Of a DNA stretch of 64,000 nucleotides, positions 22,924 through 33,047 are shown one piece after another. The position numbers were made by a program, and so were the translations under genes. A model generated the notes under the pieces. It searched no databases. It was not told the origin of the DNA and was given only the letters and a program-made list of their open reading frames with translations. Location: NCBI GenBank assembly GCA_963931865.1, contig OZ007507.1:18287086-18351085 (forward strand), read 5' to 3'. Each line of letters opens with the position of its first letter. The first letter of the stretch is position 1. The DNA is from Axinella damicornis (Eukaryota > Porifera > Demospongiae > Axinellida > Axinellidae).

Positions 22924-22949
22924 TGTCTCGGCACTTACGTGCCGAGACA
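22924..22949. repeat. Perfect 11-bp stem hairpin
   Basis: TGTCTCGGCAC, loop TTAC, GTGCCGAGACA. A Rho-like or promoter role cannot be inferred in an animal genome. Related TCTCGGCAC words occur at 22377 and, inverted, at 10643. Confidence 0.6.
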
Positions 22950-23069
22950 AAAATATGACCTGAAGCTTCATTCAAAAGTGAATTTGCCCTGCCAGTAGGA
23001 TAGCGTAGATCTTAACAGGTACTGCATCTTATAATGATGTTGCCAGTGTCGTCATCACAAACAGACTCA

Positions 23070-23920
23070 CACATCATGCAGGGCAAGTCAAACTGTTTAC
23101 TAGCCACGTCTATCAGGAATGGAACATTTCCCAGTATGTGGAAACACACCAATCACGGTGGTATACCCATCCCTAAAGGGAAGGACATGGATCAAGTAAT
23201 TACAGACCGATATCACTATGGGGTTTTCAGAAAGGTAAATCAACCACTCTCGCACTTCTCTCTATGGTACATCAATGGCACCTCTACCTTGAAGACCACC
23301 GGGAGTCACGGTATATGCCACCTTTCTTGACCTTAAAAAGGCTTTTGACAATGTTCCTCTAGAGGTTGTGCTAAATGGCCGCTCATCTACCAGTCGTGAT
23401 GTTACGTCAGGTGTGCCACAGGGGTCTGTGCTGGGCCCACTCTTAATTCTCTACATATAGCTATAGATGGCCTGGTGAGCAGCTCAGCTGAGCCCGATCT
23501 TTTCCTACCGGGCTGGTTTCATTTCGTTTTTTCATCAAGTTACCAAAAGAAAAAAAACCCTCCCTCCATGTTAGCTACACCTCTCAAAGGTAAGCAAACA
23601 TGTTTGGAGAGGGTGCACTCCTACAAATACCTGACTCAACACGTGACTGGTCTAGCGGTATGTTCAACAAGTGGGTATTCTATACGTAGCTACCGAAAGT
23701 TCTATCTCTCTGCAAATACTTTCATCACTCTTGCAACTGTACATGCCTTACATCCCTCCACATCTCGCATACGCTGCACCTGTAGGACCGTCCCCCACCA
23801 ACTCCTCAAGCTCAACGATTGATCGATAACGGAGAGATTACGGAAAAGTGTGATTGATTTACGGGAGCTACCTCGCGTCTGGCGCTTGTTCATGTCATCC
23901 ACTGCGAGGATGTGAGCGCT
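23070..23920 (+). pseudogene. Broken non-LTR retrotransposon reverse transcriptase
   Basis: RT blocks appear in order but in different frames. IRNGTFPSMWK and IPIPKGKD (about 23116-23190) lie just before the catalytic domain. DLKKAFDNVPLE (from 23329) is the first catalytic-Asp block, with the usual D-x2-KAFD pattern. TSGVPQGSVLGPLL (about 23404-23445) is the hallmark block before the YxDD loop. LERVHSYKYL (about 23608-23640) and QLYMPYIPPHLAYAAPV (about 23733-23785) are C-terminal RT blocks. A deletion joins the first and second catalytic blocks, the YxDD block is missing, and there are several frameshifts, so it is dead. The motifs fit a CR1/jockey-like LINE. Confidence 0.88.
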
Positions 23921-25235
23921 TCTTTTGTACGCGTAGTAGATGGGTGGTTCAGCTATTCGCTTCTGAACCTTGTGCTAGGATTGCGGAGCGAAGGTAGATA
24001 TAGCTAGCAAGCTCTAACGATCATGGTGAATGCCGATACGGATTTCTTGTAGCTAGCTAGCTTAGCTACTAGCTAGTAGCTAGCTAGCTAGCTGTTGCTG
24101 GGACGTGACTAAAACACGGAACGGACCGGAAAACGGATTGAGTTTTTCATGCCCTGGCGCCTTAGACACCGTAGCTATAGATTTGATCGTGCAGTGAACC
24201 AGTAGCGCAGGTCCGCAGTCGACTGGCCACGCAGTGGTATCACTCTGAACATCGCCGAGCCGCCCGAGCGCCAGACTTGACTGCCCTTCTGTACGTGAGC
24301 GCTAACGTTGCTGCATTGTTCCTGTACTGGAGTATGCACTGGAGTTGCAGGTTGGCGTAGCTAATAGCTAGTACTGAGCTGAGCTCAGGTGTACCAGTAT
24401 AGTCTAGAGGGGTAGCCCCTCGTATTTTCCCCAGCACGGATCGACTCACGTGACCGCACTGAAGCGATCGTGCGCTGGAGAAAGCGAAGGGCTAGCTTGT
24501 TAGACTAGGTGTACCAGGTTGTGAGCCCTAGTCTCCATTGTCCGGCTGCGAGGCGCTGGTCGCTGGTTCATCCACGGCTGCGTGGACCTGTGGCCGCGAC
24601 TAGTTAGCTATCGTCCGCTGGACTGCGGACCGGCGGTAGCTAGCTATAAGCTAAACTGTAACGGTTTTACTGTGTGATCGAGCAGACGCCGTGTCTAGCG
24701 CATGTTTCTGGTCCGTTTTCGGTCTGTTTTCCAGTCCGTTCTGTGCAGCTATGGCACGACTGTGACATCATCACTTGATCCCCGTATCCATGCAGTTATA
24801 GCATGGCAACGCGGGCTTCATGCCAGATACACATGTAGCTACTGACGCTGTTGACGAAAAGCCCTGCATGTCTGTGGCGTCCATTTTTAATCATTGCCAC
24901 CAACTTAGTCTGCATTAACACACAATAATGTAATGTCCAAACTACGGAAAACGTTTTCATTTGACTAGAACTCCTGTTACAGAAATTTACAAGTTTATTT
25001 TTATTTTTTATAAACAAGACTTAGCTAGCGGCTAGTAATAACGGTAAAGATACAATTCAAAGGAACAATATAATACATTATAAAACCAACAAGCACACCT
25101 GGTCACTAAGTTTACAACAGTCAAATAAATTAATAAATACAAACAAAAAATAGCTAATTATGTTGTCAACCATAAAATGTATTATCATTTAGCTGGTATA
25201 CAAACCTTAAAAGAAACTCACAAATGTCAATGCAG
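23921..25235. other. Intergenic, AGCT-rich simple sequence, no gene recognised
   Basis: Contains runs of TAGC (about 24049-24091) and several palindromic AGCTAGCT words. GC is higher than in the flanks between 24110 and 24620. The final 450 bases are AT-rich and form the 3' side of HSPA12-like B. No supported coding frame. Confidence 0.5.
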
Positions 25236-28200
25236 TCAAAGACAGTCGAGAACCACTTTCACTTCTTTGCCCGTTTCCTCATGGCGAGCTTTGAGCTGTA
25301 TTTCGGTTTGACTTAGGTCAACGGTAAGAACGACACTTTTGTCCTCATACTTTCCAGGAATGTCTTGCAAATCAAAAACCACAGTTCCAACTTCTGTTAG
25401 CTCCTTTACAAGCTCTCCATCCTTATCTCTTGTATACCAAACGTTGCGTTTGTTTGATGAAAAGATAGTGAACGTCACACTGGTGTTAGTACTCGCATAT
25501 GGCAGGACGGAATGCTGAAACACTTCATCAGCACAGATGGTATCACCGATTTCCGTTAAAGGCTGAAACAGATTTTTACAATAATCTATTCCTTTTTCAT
25601 CTTCTATCTTGTAAGCAGGATCGTGGATGTCAGCATTAAATTTGGTGCTAATACCGTACCCACACGTAAACTCAGCCTTACGGGACCAGATGATCTTAGG
25701 ATTACGCCGAAATTTGATAGCTCCACAAGCAACTGCCAACTTGTGGTCAACTGGTACAAAAACCTCAAGTTGCTGACCATATCGTTCTCGCATGCTATCT
25801 TGCACAGCTTTCTGGATGAACTTGCACCCTCCGAACCCTCCGACAAGATATATGGCCTCCAGCTTTCCTACCTCCTGTTTGACCCTTTCAAGTGCGAGGA
25901 ATGCATATTCACTGATCTTGTCAACTGCTGGTCTGAAGAACTCCTTCATCTTCTGTGGCTCAATGGTGAGTTCATATTCATCCAGCTCAACAACGCCGCG
26001 GTACTTCGCATTGATTGCTCTGTCCAAGTTGTCTTGCTTGTAGAATTTCCCAAACGTTTTGGGGAGGTTTATCACTGCTGCATTTCTCTTTTCTTCATTG
26101 TCTTCGTCACCGAAAATCATCTTCTGCCGCTCGAAACGTTCATAGATCAGCTCGTTGAGGTCAGCCTTGTGCTGCTGCTGCAATTGTGCATCGGAGACGT
26201 GTAGATACCGCCTGAATTTTGGGTCATCCACTATGTCCTCCAAAAACTCGCTAAACTGTTCATTGACTCGTGTTCCTCCCCAGTCATTGCCGTCGGCCTT
26301 ATCTATCACGCAGATGTGACCGTCTTTGTCAATACGATATGAGGTGATGTCGACAGTACCTCCTCCAATATCTAGTACTGTAAAGTGTCGGGGATTGATG
26401 TGAAGTTCACTACTATTCTGGCAATACAGCCCAGCTACTTCAGGCTCCAAGGCAAGAGATAATCTATCTGGGGCATTCTCAACCGGTCTCTCCAACTTTT
26501 TGGACGTGCTGCAAGGGTTAAGGTTGCAGCTCGGAGAGGAAGAGCACAAGCCAGCCTGGAGGGATAAAGTACTTATTCTTATTGATTACCCTCTTCACAT
26601 GGAGCGTCTTTATTCACTGGACCAGTGGACTGAACTGGACTGCATGTATTGGACTCACCCCAGGCCCATAGCCAGGATTTCTAGGACGGGGGTTCGGCCG
26701 GGCAGTGCCAAAGGCAGTGAATAGAGGCGCGTAGCGCCGATCCAATCCGCGGGAAGCACAGGAAAAATTTTCACGGTCATTTTTCAGTTACCCAGATGGG
26801 CTCTCGCTTTGCACTGCACTGCCACTGCTTCTGGTTTGCTTGCAATCTGTGACCGTCTCACTCATGACGTGGAAAGGATGTGGGATATGTATATAGGTAA
26901 ACGAGAATCACGTGCTACATTTCGTGAGTTCGTCTAGTTGTTCCGGTTTTCCCAGACTGATTGCAGTCTGGGAATGATTTAACATTGCTGCGCCTTCTTT
27001 ACTAGGCTCCAGCGTCGTGGTACCAGTAGCAGCAGGGACTTGTAGTACAGCGAAGGTTAGTTTTAACTTTAGCGAGCTAGCCACCTTATGCGAGGAAAAG
27101 AATCAAGGATAGAAAAATTTTAGGGAGTTCGATCAAATCCCTGGAACTCCCCCTGGCTATGGGCCTGCACCCATTAAAATGTTTGTGTAGGACAGAAGTT
27201 ATTCATTCACTAAAGTTGCTTGCATAGCCTGTATTCATGTCTTTCCTCAAGTCGATAGAGGTCAAGGGTCACATGCAATTTAATAAGCTTCCAAAAATGA
27301 GCTTCAGTCATCATCATGGATGCTAGAGGAAAATTCATCAGCAAAACGGCTGGAGTTTGGTTTCTGCAGTTAATAATGCTCTTCTAAATAGGGTTCCACC
27401 AATACTGGTATCGGTATTGGTCCGGCTATTGGAATTCTGTGTTACTGATGATTTAACATGAGTATGACTGCATACTTGCTAGAGCAATCAACGACAGCCA
27501 GGCAAGTTAAGAGAGAGTTAATTTTGGGGGCACTTCTGTGTGCTAATGAGGCTTGTTGCAAAATTTGCGAAAAAAGCTTTTCAAAGGTATATTGGCACAC
27601 GGTGGTATTGCCGTATTGGTATCGGTATCGGCCAATTCCACACCTACCAATAATTATCGGAATCAGAAGTATCGGTAAAATTTGGTATCGGTAAAATTTG
27701 GAACACGAATTCTAATCTTTTCATAGAAATAATTTATGTACATGCCCTTTGACTTCTACGGACTCAAGGAAAAGGCACAAAAGCAGGCCACGCAAGCAAC
27801 TTTAGCGAATGTTTAACTTCTGTCCTACACCTACCGGTCCACTGAATAAAGACGCCCTTCACATGTGTGCCAAAAATCTTTAAGTTCTCCAATTGCAGGA
27901 TAGGGTCGGTTATCTGTGGATTTTTTGTGTGTTCCAATGTTAATTGCAACTCATGCATGATCAGAGGCATATGTACAGGGAAAGTCATTGACGCTTCTAC
28001 CACAGTGCACAGGCGATCCTTTGATGTACCGCGGAGGATAAATCGGTTATCCTCCGCTATGACGTCATAGCGGAGGATAACCGATTTATCCTCCGCGGTA
28101 CATCAAAGGATCGCCACGCTGTGCTGAGAATCAGAGAGTTGTAGCTGTCTAGCAGCCAGATCCAGCTACTAACTTGACTTGGAGGTTAGGTCTGTGGTAG

Positions 28201-30366
28201 AAGCCGGATCTACTACGTCAACTCGGAAAAGTTTAGCCTCGGCTTCGCCTCTGCCAAACTTTCCCGTGGAGGATAAATCGCATAACCTCTGCGTCGACGT
28301 AGTAGATCCTATACTTAGTATATAGTACCACAGCGAGTGCAGAAATATTGCACAGGGACAGGGTCGAGAGGCTAATATAGCACAAGGCAAAGCCAAGTGC
28401 TATATTTGCCTTGAGACCACGCCCGCGTGCAATGTTTTCTGTAGTGTCGAGCATTAGCAGTACTTTTTTGCAACTTCTACAGAACGCTATTTCCGATGCT
28501 ATATTTCCAGTGGAAAATATAGCACACCGTCTCTGTGCATTTATGGAAAACAAAACACACTTCAGCCCTTTCATCTTCTATGGCTTTAAGTTCACTGCTA
28601 CATAGGATCAGCAAGAATTCAACAGTGAATTTGCATGATTGTGCCCATATTCCGGCAATTGGATGGACCATAGAAGGTTCAAGAACAGTTGTTACACTAT
28701 ACTGGTAGCTAGAATTCCTGGGCTCAGTGAAAGATTGTGACTACGCCATCACGGTTGTATTTCAGAATCTTACTAAGACTAAGTAGCTACTTAGTAGCTA
28801 CCTTGTAAGCAGCCTCTCTCATCATCTGCTTTCCACGAACATCCCAGATTGCTGGAACAGTCACCACCCAGTCAAACTGGACCTTGCTCATGTCAATGCC
28901 ACCATTACGAAGGCGTTCATAAAGCGTGTCCCTGAGGTACTTGAGGATTAATGCCACCACATCCACCAGGTAGTACTCCTCGTCACTGTTGATAGGACTG
29001 ACAGGTGTGGTCCTGTTCACATCCTGTTGAGTTGGGTTACATAATTATGTTAGACACAGCTAGATGAGACACAATCTATAGAAGTGCATATACATGTAGG
29101 GAGGGCTTTGAAGATACTTATTGCTTGCCTATTTATTCTCCACCAGTGTAACACAGCTGCCATCCATCATAGCTACATAAATTTCCTAAAGTATAGCGCT
29201 TGTATATTCAGCTTTAATATTCGCATTGGCATAGTAGCTATATAGTTCATAGTGCATAATTAATAAGCTTCAACAAAGGTGGCTATTGCTGAGTCCTTGT
29301 GGGTTCTGTAACAGCTTTGAGCATCCACGGTTGCTTATGGAGGTCATACACATTAGTTGAGAAAGCACCTTCGTCGACATGGATATTGTCTGGCAGGAAA
29401 TACATACTTCAGGTAGCTAGCTAGCTAGCTAGCTATAAGGAGCAGGAGGAAGAAAGTGCAGAGCATTCAACGTCAGAGTGATGATCCATCTGTAGATGAC
29501 GAGGAGTATGACTTGGATTACATCCGTTCGTGCAAGCCACTGTGCTTCTTTAGGAGAGACAAGAATGGGGATCCTGCCATTGTGGGAAAAATGTAAATTC
29601 CCAACTTAGCTATACCGAACACGTGCTAGGCTTAAACAGATTGATTCTAATTTATAGAGCCATTATTTTGAGTACACTCACGTCCTGCGTGAACGGCGTA
29701 AATGCCATTATTGTGAGATGAACTCTTTGAGACAGTGGCAACACTCATTTTGCAAATGTACAGGAGGTCTTCATCGGACAGGTCCGCGCAAAGTGAACGT
29801 TAAGAATAGCGATTCAAACGGTCAGGCAAGCTATTACAAATGTTTAGTAAAACAGCCCAAGTTATCAACACAGTTGAGCGACCGCGATTACGCTAATATA
29901 CACGTACCGTTATACTGGCTAAGTCAACTGACTGAAACTGCCTTCTCTCCGCCAAGATCCTTGAAACGATTGTACATTTCGACGGCAAGCTTCAATAGCC
30001 CATAACTCCCACATACTTGTAATATAAACTCACCGGTTTGCGATAGAGTATCATCTTCATCCTTTCGAAATAGATGTATTTCTCTCGGTTCTGTTTCATT
30101 TGGGAGAACATGGTCTTCGCACGGTAACCAAACGCTTCCACCGTATTTGTTCTCTTCTCGACAAGAACAGCATTGGGAACTCGTGTGTGCTGTCCATCCA
30201 TCTGGAGTTTAAGGATTTCTTTGCTGTCCTGTTTCAGAGTGTACGCAACAGAGCAGTAGGTCGTCCCGAAGTCGATAGCGGCAACGAAATCAGAAGCCAG
30301 TCTGAAGCCGCCGGCAACCCTAGAAACGGGAAGATTCCTACGCAAACCGTTTGGGTAGAGAGCCAT
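25236..30366 (-). CDS. HSPA12-like Hsp70-family ATPase, copy B (3 exons, complete, 624 aa)
   Basis: Exons are 30366-30034 (111 codons), 29023-28802 (74 codons) and 26555-25236 (439 codons plus stop). Donors are GTGAGT (30033) and GTAGCT (28801); both introns are phase 0. Motifs: phosphate-1 AIDFGTTYCSVAYTL at residues 30-44, phosphate-2 LDIGGGTVDITSY at about 246-258, NDWGGTRVNEQF at about 275-286, and adenosine loop YLVGGFGG at about 421-428. A beta-rich C-terminal part ends TGKEVKVVLDCL. At 624 aa it is close to the usual HSPA12 length (about 675), and the frame is intact. HSPA12 members are ATP-binding Hsp70 relatives without the classical peptide-binding domain. It is paired head-to-head with partner B'. 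Both introns carry transposon insertions. It is a clear paralogue of copies A and C. Confidence 0.94.
26661..27167. mobile_element. 507-bp TIR element in intron 2 of HSPA12-like B
   Basis: CAGGCCCATAGCCAGG at the left end and CCTGGCTATGGGCCTG at the right end are perfect 16-base inverted repeats. CACCC flanks both sides (26656-26660 and 27168-27172), a likely 5-bp target duplication. No transposase frame is present, so it is non-autonomous. Confidence 0.85.
27184..27829. mobile_element. Fold-back element with internal GGTATCGGTA block
   Basis: The outer arms GTGTAGGACAGAAGTTA / AACTTCTGTCCTACAC, AAAGTTGCTTGC / GCAAGCAACTTT and CCTCAAGTCGATAGAGGTCAA / a matching inverted block near 27740-27770 make imperfect arms of about 100 bases. 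Between them lies 27395-27700, rich in ATTGGTATCGGTATCGGCC-like words, perhaps a second element inserted in the loop. Confidence 0.65.
28012..28115. repeat. Perfect spacerless 104-bp palindrome
   Basis: Two 52-base arms meet at TGACGTCA with no spacer (centre 28063/28064). The right arm starts GTCATAGCGGAGGATAACCG and the left arm is its exact inverse. The outer flanks stop matching at once. A related half palindrome (GTGGAGGATAAATCGCATAA) lies at about 28266. Confidence 0.85.
28206..28308. repeat. Imperfect inverted repeat next to the palindrome
   Basis: GGATCTACTACGTC and GACGTAGTAGATCC are exact inverted arms around about 75 bases that include a weak copy of the AGGATAAATCG word of the neighbouring palindrome. 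It is within intron 2 of HSPA12-like B. Confidence 0.65.
29455..29601 (+). pseudogene. Unidentified coding-like fragment in intron 1 of HSPA12-like B
   Basis: An open stretch reading VDDEEYDLDYIRSCKPLCFF then RRDKNGDPAIVGKM and a stop. The acidic patch, the two Cys and the basic stretch look like the cytoplasmic tail of a protein rather than random sequence. There is no upstream exon; the fragment follows a TAGC simple repeat at about 29418-29435. It is antisense to HSPA12-like B. The family is not recognised. Confidence 0.35.
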
Positions 30367-30526
30367 TGTAGCAGCAGTGTTGGTTGCATATTATACTACG
30401 CGGTGCGGTGTTGGAGTTCTTTTATGGCCAAATAGAATGAATGAATATTGTAACGGTGACCCAATAGTAGGTATAAATATTGCCTTGCTCAAACGGTGAC
30501 TGCGAATTATGGCGTATAAAAGCAAA
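30367..30526. promoter_or_regulatory. Shared bidirectional promoter of module B
   Basis: Space of 160 bases between the HSPA12-like B start (30366) and the partner B' start (30527). CCCAATA at 30460-30466 and TATAAA at 30472-30477 face the partner. ATAAAAG (complement of CTTTTAT, 30419-30425) faces the HSPA12-like gene. The AACGGTGAC word next to the CCAAT box and the GTTCTTTTATGG word are kept in module A. This is inferred, with no experimental support here. Confidence 0.65.
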
Positions 30527-33047
30527 ATGGGACAGAATTGGTTAGTTGCTATGAAGTTTTTGTCATTCCAACATTATACACATCTGTTCATTCACAGTAG
30601 TATGGCCGAGTGGAGAAGACTACGAGCAGACAAAGAACGAGAATGCATAAAACTGGAGGGGGATATAAGAGATTTGACGTCCAAATTGGAGATCAATGAA
30701 CGGGAGCACAGCGAACTTCGAAACCAACGCGATCTAAAGGAGAGGGAGCTCCGTCAAAAGAAAGAAGAACTCCAGTGTCCACAACAGTGAGTCGGATGTT
30801 GATACGTCGTTTCATGTGATGCCAGTCGTTTATCTGCTCACGTTTATTGGTCCAGGGTGAATGCGCGCAAGTATCCAGTAAGCATGCACGTTATAAGTGT
30901 CGTGTATATGAAAGAGCACCAATTTTGGCCAGTATAGCAGCTCCTGCTGCGTTGCCGGATAAATAGCACTCCAAACTTGCAAAATACACCTGTATAGGTG
31001 CAAGCATCCATGCAGAATGAGTCTTCAGATTTTACTTGTTTGTGCCTCTTCTCTCCTTAGGCCATGGTCAATCCCCCAAACCGCCTATTCACATGAGGAA
31101 GTTTATGCCAGAAAAGGAACTGATGAGTAAGTGTTATTAACACTCTGGACATGAGCAGTCATGATCAGTCAGTCAGATTTTATCGTTCCTTGCTGAAGTT
31201 AGCTGCTGGTCCAAGACTGGACCTAATGAGACTAGCTAATTATAAAATCACCAGGAGACCAATTGGGCTTGCAATGTGCTGGGGCTTTATACCAGGAAGG
31301 GTTGATGTACTGTTTTTGACAGACCGTCAACGATGGAGTGTTGTATATATCTATGCTGCAACATTGAGTCTCGCGGGCCAGACCATAGTTGGTATATTAT
31401 CTATGGCCAGACGAACGTCTGGTCCTGCATATCTAAGCATGGAAATACTGTAGCTCACTTCTATATATACACACATTTGATGGATGTTGAATCAGTCAAC
31501 ATTCATCCCATTCAGACAACTAAAAGAGTGGAGGGCATACTTACATTAGATATGTCATGTCAATCTCCAGTGAGAAAGGCTGCTGGGACTGTATACATCA
31601 CTAACCAACTGGCAGTATAGCTACAGATGTCCCACCCATTGCAGCCGTAAAACAGGTGTCCTGTATTTAGTGCACCCATTCTCCTTGTGCTTATGTTAAG
31701 TGGTACAGCTTCTTGTAAGTTATGTTTTTAGTCAGGCTCTCGTGGCCATGCACCTTTCCCTTATTTTTACTTGGGTTGCCTAAACAAAGAATCCTCTATT
31801 CTCATGTTAGTGATGGATGTCATAAATTACTATATATTATGCAGGAAACTCGGTGGAGCAAGAAATATGCAAATTATGGGTCACCAAGTGGTTGGAAGCA
31901 CGGATAAAAGCCATGAAGATGTGAAGATGATGTTTGAAAGGTTCTTCGGTGGGGATGCTGTGAGGATAAGAAGAGCACTGCGGAAGGAACTTGCATCAAT
32001 TAAAACAAGAAAGCTGTTGAGTAATATCTTTCAGGTAGACTTTCCATGACCAAACTGTGTTGCACAACACATTATTATGTTATAAGGATGTGCAATGATG
32101 GACATGACTGTATATATCACTTCCTGTATAGGTCATATATGACTATGTACAGAGAAAGGTGGTGGAATGTCTTGCAAAAAAGGCTGTACAGCTAGCTGAA
32201 GCTCAACAGCCTCAGTTCAACAGGTCACCATCATCATGGGAAAGAGTAAGTTCACTGTAGTTAATGCCAACATGCTCACCATGCATAGGGTGGACTTAGT
32301 TACACTTTTGTTGTCGCAGGAAGAAGGACAGTTCGATCCCCTTTTCAAACACACTGAACTTTTCACTTCCTGCCGTGACGATCAAGTTGCTTTCCGAGCT
32401 AATATGATAGAGAAACAGAGGAAATATGGCATCCTGTTGCACAATTGTGACCTGATGGAGATGACTGATGCCAAAGTAGAAGAAGAGACTATGGAGATGA
32501 AGGAAAAATTCAATGGCAGAAAAATTTCAACAAGAAAAAGGGTAACAATCAGACTTCTCATAAGTTACTGCATGCATTATATTCACCATGATGCTTATTT
32601 CTTCAGTTCCGTAAGGTTGAAGACTTCAATCACACCATATCAATAGATCAGGGACTTCTTGATACGTACATCACAGGTAGTATCCGCCTGGCATTGCTGA
32701 TGGTCACTCGAATCCCTCCCATGCTCGCTGTTGAACCCATGACATTCGATCCACGTTGTACCGTACAGGACGCTTCATGGAATGATGATGTTGAAACACA
32801 ACAGATCACCTCGATGCAACTAATCGTTTACTTCAGCTATGAAGGTGAGGTGGCAGTCCAAGGGATTGTAACCAACTCCCTTGGTTCGATGGGGCAGGAC
32901 TGTACTGATGATGGTCACAAGGCCACAGGTGAGATTGTCTAATCTGACACCAGACAGCATACAGTGTGTAATGTGCCATATCATCATTATTTTGTAGCTG
33001 TTGTAAAGAAAAACCCTTCATTTCATCAAAGTGAACCCCGAAGTTGA
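30527..33047 (+). CDS. Coiled-coil, MIEAP-like partner gene B' (8 exons, about 388 aa)
   Basis: Inferred exons are 30527-30540, 30598-30786, 31061-31126, 31845-32034, 32132-32245, 32320-32541, 32607-32928 and 32998-33047 (TGA). Phases agree throughout and the total is 1167 bases. The first intron is 57 bases; ATG 30509 in the same frame could add six residues, and a read-through of that intron is also open in this copy. Residues about 8-66 are coiled coil (DKERECIKLEGDIRDLTSKL). Exon 3 (22 codons, PWSIPQTAYSHEEVYARK) has no match in A'. Next come GGARNMQIMGHQVVG, VIYDYVQRKVVECL and KHTELFTSCRDDQVAF, then RLALLMVTRIPPM near residues 292-304 and IVYFSYEGEVAVQGI near 338-352. The C-terminal half resembles the MIEAP domain by pattern. 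The close match to A' at every exon, with conserved frame, supports a working gene. It is divergent from HSPA12-like B. Confidence 0.85.

Noticed and set aside
25623..26204. A 193-codon plus-strand frame opposite HSPA12-like B exon 3
   Set aside because: It is the antisense shadow of a well-supported coding exon; similar shadows occur opposite copy A at 166-502.
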